In this document: in pieces, positions 42,313 through 50,682 of the stretch
Layout of the letters: each line of letters begins with the position of its first letter
Position numbering within the stretch: the stretch's first letter is position 1
DNA from: Pedobacter sp. ASV17
GTDB taxonomy: Bacteria; Bacteroidota; Bacteroidia; Sphingobacteriales; Sphingobacteriaceae
Assembly (NCBI RefSeq): GCF_016429065.1
Contig: NZ_JAELTX010000010.1
Coordinates: forward strand, 1-64,000
DNA: 64,000 bases
Direction: 5' to 3'
Program-made: the position numbers and the translations under genes
Notes under the pieces: generated by a model
Told to the model about the DNA's origin: nothing
The model's database searches: none
What the model saw: only the letters and a program-made list of their open reading frames with translations

Positions 42313-42345
42313 AAAGGCCTCCCGACAAAAAGTCGGGAGGCCTTT
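42313..42345 (+). terminator. Intrinsic terminator of the BlaI/M56 operon, shared with convergent typA
   Basis: A perfect 14-bp stem AAAGGCCTCCCGAC (42313-42326) / GTCGGGAGGCCTTT (42332-42345) with a 5-nt A loop. Both sides have the right composition, so it may work in both directions. Confidence 0.9.
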
Positions 42346-42427
42346 GTAATTTCTCCTATGTCTCGGACAATTAAAGTTAATAAATTAATTTCAATTTTCC
42401 GAATTTACTATGCTAGCATACAATCAA

Positions 42428-44236
42428 TTACGATTGGAAAGCTTTGCCTTTAACTTTACGCTCTTGCTCTGTTAAATAGATTTTACGTAAACGGATACTT
42501 GCAGGTGTAACCTCAATGTACTCATCAGCTTGAATGTATTCCATACACTCCTCTAAAGAGAATTTAATTGCTGGTGCAATACGAGTGTTATCATCAGTAC
42601 CAGAAGCACGCATGTTAGTTAATGCTTTTCCTTTCACAATATTGATCACTAAATCATTATCACGGATATGCTCACCTAAAATCTGTCCTTCATAAATATC
42701 CACACCTGGATCTACAAAGAAACGACCTCTATCTTGTAATTTATCAATAGAATAAGCAGTAGTTGTACCTTTATCCATAGAGATCAATACCCCATTTAAA
42801 CGACCAGGAATTGTACCTTTCCAAGGCTCATAAGCTTTAAAACGGTGTGCCATAATCGCTTCACCAGCAGTAGCCGTTAATACGTTGTTACGTAAACCGA
42901 TGATACCACGAGAAGGAATTTCGAATTCTAAGTGTTGTAAATCACCTTTTGGTTCCATAATCAACAACTCACCTTTACGTTGAGTTACCAATTCAATTAC
43001 TTTACCAGCAACATCACCAGGAACGTCTACAATTAAAGTCTCTACTGGCTCATGTTTTTTACCATCAATTTCTTTAACGATAACTTGCGGCTGACCTACT
43101 TGTAGCTCATAACCTTCACGACGCATCGTTTCGATCAATACTGATAAATGGAGAATACCACGACCATAAACCAACCATGAATCTGCACCTTGAGTTTCAA
43201 CAACTTTTAATGCCAAGTTTTTCTCCATTTCCTTCATTAAACGATCTTTGATACGTTGAGAAGTAACCAACTTACCTTCTTTACCAAAGAAAGGAGAGTT
43301 GTTAATGGTGAACATCATGTTCATTGTTGGCTCATCAATGCTAATTACTGGTAATTGTTCTGGTGCATCAAAATCAGCGATAGTATCACCAATATCAAAA
43401 CCATCAATACCTACCACTGCACAAATATCTCCAGATTTAACTTCAGTAGTTCTTACCTTACCTAAACCTTCAAAAGTGTATAATTCTTTTACTCTAGATT
43501 TAACCAATTTACCATCACGTTTGATCAAAGTAACAGGTTGGTTTTCTTTAATGGTTCCTCTGTGTACACGTCCAATTGCAATACGACCTACGAAAGAAGA
43601 ATAATCTAACGAAGTAATCTGCATTTGTAAAGTACCATCATTAATTGGAGCTGCAGGAATGTGCTCTACAATTGCATCCAATAAAGGGAAAAAGTTATCT
43701 GTTGGTTGTGCGTAATCAGTGCTCATCCAACCATTTTTAGACGAACCATAAATTACAGGGAAATCCAACTGCTCTTCAGTAGCCTCTAAGTTAAAGAACA
43801 ACTCAAAAATTTGCTCATAAACTTCTTCTGGGCGACAGTTTTCTTTATCAACTTTGTTTACAACTACAATTGGTTTTAAGCCTAAAGCCAAAGCTTTTTG
43901 AGTTACGAAACGAGTTTGAGGCATCGCTCCCTCAAAAGCATCGCAAAGCAAAAGCACGCCATCAGCCATTTTCAACACACGCTCTACCTCACCACCAAAA
44001 TCGGCGTGACCAGGGGTATCAATAATATTAATTTTAACGTCCTTATATTTAACCGATACGTTTTTAGACACGATGGTAATGCCTCGTTCACGCTCCAAAT
44101 CATTGTTATCCAAGATCAAATCTCCCGTTTCCTCGTTATCACGAAAAATAGAGCAGGCATGTAAAATTTTGTCTACCGTGGTGGTTTTACCGTGGTCTAC
44201 GTGGGCTATAATAGCTATGTTTCTAATATTTTGCAT
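42428..44236 (-). CDS. typA: Translational GTPase TypA/BipA
   Basis: 602 residues, the normal length. The G1 loop is AHVDHGKTT, switch II is DTPGHADFGGEVER and G4 is VVNKVDKE. EF-G-like domains III and V follow, and the TypA-specific C-terminal part contains PSRGIIGLRNNVLTAT and LTNMRASGTDDN. It binds ribosomes and supports growth under cold or stress. Monocistronic with a good -7 element (44261-44268). Confidence 0.96.
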   Translation of the reverse strand: MQNIRNIAIIAHVDHGKTTTVDKILHACSIFRDNEETGDLILDNNDLERERGITIVSKNVSVKYKDVKINIIDTPGHADFGGEVERVLKMADGVLLLCDAFEGAMPQTRFVTQKALALGLKPIVVVNKVDKENCRPEEVYEQIFELFFNLEATEEQLDFPVIYGSSKNGWMSTDYAQPTDNFFPLLDAIVEHIPAAPINDGTLQMQITSLDYSSFVGRIAIGRVHRGTIKENQPVTLIKRDGKLVKSRVKELYTFEGLGKVRTTEVKSGDICAVVGIDGFDIGDTIADFDAPEQLPVISIDEPTMNMMFTINNSPFFGKEGKLVTSQRIKDRLMKEMEKNLALKVVETQGADSWLVYGRGILHLSVLIETMRREGYELQVGQPQVIVKEIDGKKHEPVETLIVDVPGDVAGKVIELVTQRKGELLIMEPKGDLQHLEFEIPSRGIIGLRNNVLTATAGEAIMAHRFKAYEPWKGTIPGRLNGVLISMDKGTTTAYSIDKLQDRGRFFVDPGVDIYEGQILGEHIRDNDLVINIVKGKALTNMRASGTDDNTRIAPAIKFSLEECMEYIQADEYIEVTPASIRLRKIYLTEQERKVKGKAFQS

Positions 44237-44549
44237 CTTATGCGATAGTATTTAAGGGCGCAAAGGTAGCGAAAAAAGCCGAAAAACGAAATATAACCAC
44301 TAGGAAAAAGATGTTAAGTTTTTGTAAATCAATTGCATTACCAATCGTAGGCACCTGCCCCGCTTTACATTTCAATCTTTTTGCCAAAGCTATTATTTAG
44401 GAAACTGGATGACAGCAACAAAAAGGATTTCCATTTCAATCGGGTTTAAACAGCAGAACTAATGTACTATGCTATTTTCTTTCGCTGGTTTGTGGTTAAA
44501 TTTTCTTTCTATCTTTAGTATAAAATGCCCGAACAGCTAAAATCAATTT
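44237..44549. other. 313-bp intergenic region upstream of typA
   Basis: Apart from the typA -7 element I see nothing recognisable: no ORF, no strong hairpin and no member of the repeat families of this window. Confidence 0.5.
44261..44268 (-). promoter_or_regulatory. -7 element of typA
   Basis: TACCTTTG on the minus strand matches TAnnTTTG. It lies 24 bp from the typA ATG, giving a leader of about 20 nt. Confidence 0.6.
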
Positions 44550-44999
44550 TCACACATGCGTTAACCATTCGTCGTAACTAATCACGCCCAGTTCTGGCTT
44601 TCCATCTCCTTCCAACATGGCAATAAATTCTAGATCGTGCCCATCGGGGTCTTTAAAATAAATGGCCACGGCTGGCATCCAAGCAAAAACCATTGGTTTC
44701 TCCTTGCCATCTTTGAGAAAATTATAAGGCTGCAGGTCTCTTTCTTTCAAAAAAGCAATAGACTTGTTCAATACATCGTCAACCTCACAGCTAAATGCAA
44801 AATGACGGATATCGATTTCATTCTTCGGTTTTTCCCATAAACCCAGCATTGCGCCTTTCGGTTCACCTATCCAAAAAAATGCGACTCTACGGTCATCATT
44901 ATAGCCACATTCGATAAGGCCTAACACATTCTTATAAAAATCAACAGACCTCTCCAAATCCTCTACGAAAAGGTGTGTTTCAAATAATCCTTTAATCAT
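44550..44999 (-). CDS. VOC (glyoxalase/dioxygenase-like) family protein
   Basis: 149 residues. It opens GLFETHLFVEDLERSVDFYK, the first beta-alpha-beta of a VOC module, with a metal-type His in ETHLF. A second His lies in DIRHFAFSCE, and a glutamate near the end in PDGHDLEFIAML matches the third metal ligand. A single polypeptide with both half-modules. The reaction (glyoxalase, isomerase, dioxygenase or antibiotic-binding) cannot be predicted. Monocistronic. Confidence 0.85.
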   Translation of the reverse strand: MIKGLFETHLFVEDLERSVDFYKNVLGLIECGYNDDRRVAFFWIGEPKGAMLGLWEKPKNEIDIRHFAFSCEVDDVLNKSIAFLKERDLQPYNFLKDGKEKPMVFAWMPAVAIYFKDPDGHDLEFIAMLEGDGKPELGVISYDEWLTHV

Positions 45000-45231
45000 G
45001 TGGTGAAGTTACGCTAAGCGAAAGGTGAAAGAAAATCACTTATCTCGATCTATTCATCAAGAATATCTATCGAGCCTGGTGGGGTAAAAAAGAAACGGGG
45101 ACTCAGCATACCACCTTGTCCCCGCCATCTAAATTAACGCTCTCAGTAATATAAACTCCCTTCGCAAAGCTTTATTGTATGGAGGATAGAAATATTTTAT
45201 ATTTTTTTTCAGGGAACATTCTACAAACAAA

Positions 45232-45257
45232 AAAAGTCCCGCAAGTGCGGGACTTTT
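45232..45257 (-). terminator. Intrinsic terminator of the fasciclin gene
   Basis: AAAAGTCCCGCA (45232-45243) and TGCGGGACTTTT (45246-45257) form a 12-bp stem located 20 bp after the stop of the minus-strand fasciclin gene. It is the same hairpin sequence as the terminators at 10845 and 11277, so this terminator is a repeated module in the genome. Confidence 0.85.
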
Positions 45258-45276
45258 CATTAATCAAAAATGAAAA

Positions 45277-45849
45277 CTAAGGCATTAACACAGCGTCAAT
45301 TACGTGGATAACGCCATTTGATTGGTTCACATCGGCAATGGTAACTTTTGCATCGTTACCTTTAGCATCTCTCACGTATAAATCTTTTCCTTTAGTCCAG
45401 AAAGTTAATTTTTCACCTTGAACAGTAGCCATGGTTGCTTTACCACCACCTTTAGTTACTGCAGCCCAAATAGATTTTGCACTATGATTGCCCGCAACTA
45501 CGTGGTAGGTTAAAATTTTAGTAAGCATTGCTTTGTTTTCTGGTTTCACCAAGGTTTCAACGGTACCTTTAGGCAATTTGTCGAAGGCAGCGTTAGTAGG
45601 AGCAAAAACGGTAAAAGGGCCTTTTGACGACAAAGTTTCTACTAAACCAGCCGCTTTAACTGCCGCTACCAAAGTAGTGTGGTCCTTTGAGTTCACTGCA
45701 TTTTCTACAATATTTTTAGAAGGGTACATTGGTGCCCCGCCTACCATTACTGTTTTTTCTTTTTTTGAAGTCTGTGCCATAGTAGCATTAGAAAAGATGA
45801 AGCTTAATGCGCATACACTTACGGCCACTAGATTTGTTAACTTTTTCAT
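45277..45849 (-). CDS. Secreted fasciclin-domain protein
   Basis: 190 residues. A signal peptide ends near ATMAQ. The body is one FAS1 domain: MYPSKNIVENAVNSKDHTTL, GPFTVFAPTNAAFDKLP (H1 motif), LTYHVVAG and GVIHVIDAVLMP (H2 motif). FAS1 proteins are adhesion or envelope proteins. In mycobacteria the homologues MPT70/MPT83 are controlled by SigK and its anti-sigma RskA; here a SigK/RskA-like pair is encoded about 700 bp away in the opposite direction. Control by that sigma factor is therefore likely (inference). Confidence 0.92.
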   Translation of the reverse strand: MKKLTNLVAVSVCALSFIFSNATMAQTSKKEKTVMVGGAPMYPSKNIVENAVNSKDHTTLVAAVKAAGLVETLSSKGPFTVFAPTNAAFDKLPKGTVETLVKPENKAMLTKILTYHVVAGNHSAKSIWAAVTKGGGKATMATVQGEKLTFWTKGKDLYVRDAKGNDAKVTIADVNQSNGVIHVIDAVLMP

Positions 45850-45917
45850 GATGTTTAATTTTATTTAATGATTTATGTCTTTGTCTACACTTACGAGATT
45901 GTGCGAACGCTCGGTTT

Positions 45918-46451
45918 TTATTTTTGAATATTTTTTAAAGAACTTCCCTTATCGGCCTCAAAATCAAGACTAATAGAATTCATGCAATAACGTTTACCAG
46001 TAGGTTGGGGGCCATCATCAAATACATGACCTAGGTGAGAACCACATCTGCCACAAAGCACTTCGGTACGTACCATGTTGTAAGACCTGTCTTCTTTATA
46101 GGTAACACTTCCTTTGGCACCTGGTTCAAAAAATGAAGGCCAGCCGCAAGTACTCGCAAATTTTGCCCCTGATCTGAACAATCTATTCCCACAAACTGCA
46201 CAATAATAGGTCCCCTTCACATCAAACTCATTGTACTTACCCGTAAAAGCCTTTTCGGTAGCGCCCTCTCTCGCCACGGCATATAAATTAGGTTCCAAAA
46301 TTTGCTTCCACTCTTTATTGCTGACCTGAAGTTTTTTTTGATCTGTTCTCGAATAGTAAGGGTTTTTGTTTTTCTGTTGTCCGAATGTTGGCGCAACCAG
46401 CGTAAAGCTTAGTAGTGATAAAAATATCACCCTTTTAAAAATTATTTTCAT
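45918..46451 (-). CDS. msrB: Peptide-methionine (R)-S-oxide reductase, exported
   Basis: 177 residues with an N-terminal signal-like segment (FLSLLSFTLVAPTFGQ). Zinc cysteines are in CAVCGNRLF and CGRCGSHLGH, followed by HVFDDGPQPTGKRYCMNSIS with the catalytic cysteine in RYCMNS. It reduces methionine-R-sulfoxide in proteins, here predicted outside the cytoplasm. It lies between the fasciclin gene and the divergent sigma-factor gene. The start has an unusually strong ribosome-binding site for a Bacteroidota gene. Confidence 0.93.
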   Translation of the reverse strand: MKIIFKRVIFLSLLSFTLVAPTFGQQKNKNPYYSRTDQKKLQVSNKEWKQILEPNLYAVAREGATEKAFTGKYNEFDVKGTYYCAVCGNRLFRSGAKFASTCGWPSFFEPGAKGSVTYKEDRSYNMVRTEVLCGRCGSHLGHVFDDGPQPTGKRYCMNSISLDFEADKGSSLKNIQK

Positions 46452-46456
46452 GTAGT

Positions 46457-46462
46457 CTCCTT
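46457..46462 (-). promoter_or_regulatory. Strong Shine-Dalgarno site of msrB
   Basis: AAGGAG on the minus strand lies 5 bp before the msrB ATG (46451). Most genes in this window have no such site, in keeping with the weak use of Shine-Dalgarno pairing in Bacteroidota. Confidence 0.6.
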
Positions 46463-46527
46463 TTTAAATCATGTACGATAAAGTATTAAAAACAGTTTTA
46501 AAAAAGCTTGAGTTTCAGATATTTTTA

Positions 46528-46535
46528 TATTTTTG
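46528..46535 (+). promoter_or_regulatory. -7 element of the sigma/anti-sigma operon
   Basis: TATTTTTG matches TAnnTTTG and predicts transcription from about 46540. A possible TTG start at 46533 falls inside this element, so the TTG at 46554 is the better start of the sigma gene. Confidence 0.5.
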
Positions 46536-46553
46536 TTAAAAGCACTTTATTTT

Positions 46554-47105
46554 TTGAGTACGCAACCCAAATTATCCGAACAAGAAATCATCGCTTTGCT
46601 CTTAAAGCGCGACGAGAAAGGATTTAACTATCTATATGATAATTATGCTGGGGCTATATATGGTATCATTACCAAAGTAGTGCACTTAAAGGAATATGCC
46701 GACGAAATTATACAGGACGTCTTTGTTAAGATTTGGAAAAATATTGCACAATTTGATGCAGAAAAAGGCCGTTTGTATACATGGATGATTAATTTGGCAC
46801 GTAATACGGCTATTGACTATATCAGATCCAAAGGCTATCAGAACGAACAAAAAAACCAAAGCATTCCAGAATTCGTAAATGATAGCGAACAATACGCCAC
46901 CACCCCTAACGTTGACCACATTGGCATGAAAAACGTGCTATTGCAACTCAAAGGAGAATGGCAGGAGTTGATAGAATTAGCTTATTTTAAAGGATATACA
47001 CAACAGGAAATAGCCGAAAGGCTCGATATCCCTATTGGAACTATTAAAACGAGAACTAGAAACGCCTTGATTGAGTTGAAAAGATTATTAAAAGATTACC
47101 GATAA
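46554..47105 (+). CDS. ECF-type sigma-70 family factor (SigK-like), TTG start
   Basis: About 183 residues from TTG at 46554 (STQPKLSEQEIIALL). An in-frame TTG at 46533 is possible but would sit in the promoter. Sigma region 2 is YDNYAGAIYGIITKVVHLKE to GRLYTWMINLARNTAIDYIR, and region 4 is GYTQQEIAERLDIPIGTIKT. It lies directly before an RskA-like anti-sigma gene. The pairing with RskA and the neighbouring fasciclin gene makes it the counterpart of mycobacterial SigK. Its targets probably include the divergent msrB and fasciclin genes. Confidence 0.9.
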   Translation: MSTQPKLSEQEIIALLLKRDEKGFNYLYDNYAGAIYGIITKVVHLKEYADEIIQDVFVKIWKNIAQFDAEKGRLYTWMINLARNTAIDYIRSKGYQNEQKNQSIPEFVNDSEQYATTPNVDHIGMKNVLLQLKGEWQELIELAYFKGYTQQEIAERLDIPIGTIKTRTRNALIELKRLLKDYR

Positions 47106-47106
47106 A

Positions 47107-47922
47107 TTGGACATTAAAGATTACATATCGTCTGGTATTATAGAAGCCTATGTGATGGGTTTAGCTACTGAGGAGGAAATGCGCATTTTGGACTGCATCC
47201 AAAAGAACAACCCCGAGGTACAGCAGGCTATTATTGACGCACAAAATACGTTAGAAGATTTTGCGTCGCAACAAGCTATTGCCCCACCTCCCAATCTTAA
47301 ATCAGAAATATGGGCCAAAATTAGCGACGACCAAGCATCTCCTGTTGTTGTTGAAGACGTACAGCCAGAAACTATTGCCAAACCTCTTTATCCAACACAA
47401 AGTACAGATAACAACAAAGCAACTTTGAAATGGTTTGCTATTGCAGCTTCTATTTTATTAATCGCTAGCATAGCATTAAATTTTTACCTCAACAACGCTC
47501 AAACCGCGGTAAAAAATCAAGTTGCAGCCTTAACCGAAACTCAAAAAAACACCCAGCTTGCTTATCAAAACTTAAAGAGCAAATGGGATATGGCCAACAA
47601 TCCACAAATGAAATCTATTCCATTGTTAGGGGTTGAAAAACATCCAGACATGAAGGCCATGGTCTATTTGGAACAAAAATCCAATAATGTTTACTTGGCT
47701 TTGGACAATTTACCTGCACCTTCTAAGGAACAGCAATATCAGTTGTGGGCCATTGTAGATGGCAAACCCGTTAGCTTAGGGGTATATGATCAGGATTCGG
47801 AAACTGCAGTACAAAAAATGACGGCCATTGCTTCGGCGCAAGCTTTTGCCATTACCTTAGAAAAAAGAGGCGGTAGTGAAACGCCAACAATGGAAAACAT
47901 GTATGTAATGGGTAAGATATAG
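47107..47922 (+). CDS. Anti-sigma factor (RskA type), TTG start
   Basis: 271 residues from TTG at 47107, 1 bp after the sigma-factor stop. The cytoplasmic N-terminal part begins MDIKDYISSGIIEAYVMGLA. One membrane helix (about residues 110-128, WFAIAASILLIASIALNFYL) is followed by the RskA C-terminal domain (NNVYLALDNLPAPSKEQQYQ, LWAIVDGKPVSLGVYD). It would hold the sigma factor at the membrane and release it on a signal, by intramembrane proteolysis in studied systems. An alternative ATG further in would lose the anti-sigma helix. Confidence 0.9.
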   Translation: MDIKDYISSGIIEAYVMGLATEEEMRILDCIQKNNPEVQQAIIDAQNTLEDFASQQAIAPPPNLKSEIWAKISDDQASPVVVEDVQPETIAKPLYPTQSTDNNKATLKWFAIAASILLIASIALNFYLNNAQTAVKNQVAALTETQKNTQLAYQNLKSKWDMANNPQMKSIPLLGVEKHPDMKAMVYLEQKSNNVYLALDNLPAPSKEQQYQLWAIVDGKPVSLGVYDQDSETAVQKMTAIASAQAFAITLEKRGGSETPTMENMYVMGKI

Positions 47923-47925
47923 CCT

Positions 47926-48642
47926 TTACTTCACGAAAGCCCATTCTAGAAACTTTGGTAGCACCTCGCCCCATGTAGGCACATTATGCTTGCCTCCAAC
48001 CATTTCATAGTAGAAAATATCGGTTTGTCGGCGATAGCCTTTTTTCACCAGCTCCTTAACCACATCCACGGTATCATCTATAGAGTCGATAATAAAGTTC
48101 TGATTACGGTCGGCCGTTTCATCTTCTGTGCCTGTCATTAACCAAAATCGCAGGTCTGGTTTCGAAGAAGTTTCTCTGATCATTTCATGCAAAATTCGGT
48201 CTTCATCGGTATAATCTTTGTCCAAATCTTTCTTTCGCCACCAAAAAGAACCCGAAAACACGCCTACCAAATCAAAAACATCACTATGGTGCCAAGCAAT
48301 ATCAAAAGCTGTTAAACCGCCTAATGAAAAGCCTGCAAAAGCTTTTTTGCCATTAATGGTATTCCCAAATTGCTTCTTTATAAAAGGCAGCAGTTCGCCC
48401 ATCACAAATGCCGTGTATACATCGGCCTTGCTACCTCTTCCCTTAAAATCTGGTCGGTTAGCCACGCCATACTCCAGCAAACGCTCTTCTCCAGCGTAAA
48501 TACCAACAGCTATCACTGGATTTATTTTCCACTTATTTTGTAAATCCAACAAGTGCTCTTCTAGCCCCATTTGCGACAAGTCTTGTCCGTCATTCACCAA
48601 AAGCAAGTTTACGGTTTCGTTTCCTAGCAGGTTAGCGGGCAC
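47926..48642 (-). CDS. Esterase-D-like alpha/beta hydrolase with an unresolved 5' end
   Basis: 238 residues if begun at GTG 48642. The nucleophile elbow is GFSLGGLTAF, with an Asp in TGTEDETAD and a His in GGKHNVPTW. The coding match clearly continues upstream: the frame stays open to about 48744 and reads SKYLQRTVDLDIY just before VPANLL, which is the usual first strand of this family. No ATG, GTG or TTG is found in that part. An ATG at 48781 in another frame gives MAVGFWDNDNFVAESKRN and then stops, so a 1-base frameshift near 48730-48745 or an atypical start (ATT, ATC or CTG) is likely. Function: probable esterase, substrate unknown. Confidence 0.7.
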   Translation of the reverse strand: MPANLLGNETVNLLLVNDGQDLSQMGLEEHLLDLQNKWKINPVIAVGIYAGEERLLEYGVANRPDFKGRGSKADVYTAFVMGELLPFIKKQFGNTINGKKAFAGFSLGGLTAFDIAWHHSDVFDLVGVFSGSFWWRKKDLDKDYTDEDRILHEMIRETSSKPDLRFWLMTGTEDETADRNQNFIIDSIDDTVDVVKELVKKGYRRQTDIFYYEMVGGKHNVPTWGEVLPKFLEWAFVK

Positions 48643-48858
48643 ATAAATGTCTAAATCAACCGTACGTTGAAGATATTTCGATTTTATTTGATAGGTAGTT
48701 TTGATAACAGTGGTATTAAAGTTTTCAGTTCCTCTTCGATTCAGCTACAAAGTTATCATTATCCCAAAAACCTACAGCCATTAAATAAACAAAAAAAATA
48801 CGCATAATTTTTTTTGTTACTGAAAATGACTAACTTAAGTCCTATAATCATTATACCG

Positions 48859-49563
48859 ATGAAAGAAGAATTACAAAGATGGCACAGCCCTAGCCTCAAC
48901 AGGGAGATAGAAACTTTGGTCTTTGGCCACGGTGGCTACCCTATTATTTTATTTCCCACCAGCATGGGAAGGTATTACGAGAATAAGGATTTTAAGTTAA
49001 TAGAATCTGTACGGAACTTCATTGAAGAAGGGAAAATTAAGATCTATTGTCCCGATGGTATTGACTCCTTAAGTTGGTACAACAAGCACATTCATCCTTC
49101 TGAAAGAGTGAAAAACCATATCTGGTATGATAAGTTCTTATTGGAAGAGCTTCTTCCGCTTGCGACTAGCGAAACTGGAAGAAACAAAGTCATTACCGCT
49201 GGATGTAGCTTTGGCGGATACCACGCCGTAAACTTCGCTTTTAGACATCCTTGGGCCATAAGCCATCTGTTTAGCATGAGTGGTGCGTTTGACATCAGAG
49301 GCCAGTTAGACGGGTTTTATAATGATGACGCTTATTTCAACAATCCTATTGACTATATCCCAAACAACATGAATCCTGAGCTTTGGCAACTAAAAATTGT
49401 TTTGGGCACTACAGACCGCGACATGTGCAGGGCAGACAATGAAAATCTATCGGGCATTTTACATCAAAAAGGAATTAATCATTGGCTGGACATTAGACCT
49501 AATGCCGACCACGATTGGCCCATATGGAGAGAAATGTTTCCCGAGTATGTTTATCAGATTTAG
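48859..49563 (+). CDS. Esterase-family alpha/beta hydrolase, start of the amidoligase cluster
   Basis: About 234 residues from the ATG at 48859 (MKEELQRWHSPSLNREIE). Upstream in-frame starts at 48814 and 48826 add a non-conserved hydrophobic stretch and are less likely. The nucleophile is in GCSFGGYHAVNF, the acid probably in GTTDRDM and the His in NADHDWPIW. No signal peptide, so cytosolic. The GHGGYPIILFPTSMGRYYEN opening is typical of a group of esterases found next to ATP-grasp genes (my recollection of the family, not verified). It is in the same direction as four following genes, with a 69-bp gap to the first ATP-grasp gene. A role as hydrolase for an amide or ester product is inferred. 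Confidence 0.75.
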   Translation: MKEELQRWHSPSLNREIETLVFGHGGYPIILFPTSMGRYYENKDFKLIESVRNFIEEGKIKIYCPDGIDSLSWYNKHIHPSERVKNHIWYDKFLLEELLPLATSETGRNKVITAGCSFGGYHAVNFAFRHPWAISHLFSMSGAFDIRGQLDGFYNDDAYFNNPIDYIPNNMNPELWQLKIVLGTTDRDMCRADNENLSGILHQKGINHWLDIRPNADHDWPIWREMFPEYVYQI

Positions 49564-49632
49564 GAACTAGGGATTAGGAGTTAGAAAAAATCAATCATTC
49601 AGCATAATCAACACTTTTAAAACATATATACC

Positions 49633-50664
49633 ATGAAAAAAATCGGAATTTTATTTGGACAGGAACGTTCATTCCCGCAGGCTTTTGTAGACCGAGTGAA
49701 CCAAAAGGCCGTTGAAAACGTTACGGCAGAATTTGTAAAAATAGACAAGGTTTTTCAAGCCGAAAAGCCTGAATACGCTGTAATTATTGACCGTATTTCG
49801 CAGGATGTACCTTTTTACAGAGCCTATTTAAAAAATGCAGCCATGGGTGGTACTGCAGTGATCAACAACCCATTTTGGTGGAGTGCCGATGAAAAGTTTT
49901 TCAACAATGCACTGGCCGAAAACATTGGGGTTCCCGTTCCTAAAACGGCATTAATCCCATCCAGAGAGCATCCAGACGACACCAACGAACATTCGTTTAG
50001 CAACTTGGTCATGCCTTTTGATTGGGAGGCGATATTTAATTACGTTGGTTTCCCAGCTTACATGAAACCTTTTGATGGCGGCGGATGGAAAGAGGTTTAC
50101 AAATTAGAGAGCATGGAAGAGTTTTTTGAAAAGCATAGCCAAACCCAACAAACGGTAATGATGCTGCAAGAAGAAATTATTTTCGATGAATATTTTAGAT
50201 GCTATTGCATTGGCGGCAAACATGTACGCATCATGCAATATGAACCACGCAACCCTCATCACCTACGCTATGTGGTTGACGGACCAAAACCAAGTGATAA
50301 ACTATTAAAAAAGATTGAAGAATATACTTTAAAACTTAACCAATACTTAGGTTATGATTTCAATACGGTAGAATTTGCTGTGAGAAACGGCGTTCCAATT
50401 GCCATTGATTTTTGCAACCCCGCACCAGATGCGAGCTTAGAAAGTGTTGGCGAAGAGAACTTTGAATGGGTAGTTGAAACTGCCGCTAACTATGCGATAG
50501 AAAAAGCCTTGGCTCAAGAGTTTGGCAAAAACAACCTTACATGGGGAAACTATGTTAAAACCAGTGCTGCTGGCACTCCTTTAACTGCCAAAGCTGCCAA
50601 AGCAGCTCCAAACGCTAAACCTGTGGCCAAACCAAAACCAGCCATCAAAAAACCGATTAAATAA
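49633..50664 (+). CDS. ATP-grasp domain ligase
   Basis: 343 residues. An N-terminal Rossmann-like part (KKIGILFGQERSFPQAFVDR) is followed by the ATP-grasp fold: the lysine-bearing strand FPAYMKPFDGGGWKEVYKL, MMLQEEIIFDEYFRCYCIGG, and the metal-binding end in VEFAVRNGVPIAIDFCNPAP. Enzymes of this fold join a carboxylate to an amine with ATP. The last ~30 residues are an Ala/Lys/Pro tail (KAAPNAKPVAKPKPAIKKPI). It is followed after 18 bp by a GCS2-type carboxylate-amine ligase. Substrates unknown. Confidence 0.8.
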   Translation: MKKIGILFGQERSFPQAFVDRVNQKAVENVTAEFVKIDKVFQAEKPEYAVIIDRISQDVPFYRAYLKNAAMGGTAVINNPFWWSADEKFFNNALAENIGVPVPKTALIPSREHPDDTNEHSFSNLVMPFDWEAIFNYVGFPAYMKPFDGGGWKEVYKLESMEEFFEKHSQTQQTVMMLQEEIIFDEYFRCYCIGGKHVRIMQYEPRNPHHLRYVVDGPKPSDKLLKKIEEYTLKLNQYLGYDFNTVEFAVRNGVPIAIDFCNPAPDASLESVGEENFEWVVETAANYAIEKALAQEFGKNNLTWGNYVKTSAAGTPLTAKAAKAAPNAKPVAKPKPAIKKPIK

Positions 50665-50682
50665 CGCTAAACCGAACTATCT

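Noticed and set aside
45850-45917. SigK-type promoter upstream of the fasciclin gene
   Set aside because: I looked for paired -35/-10 words shared with the regions upstream of msrB and the sigma gene and found none with convincing spacing.
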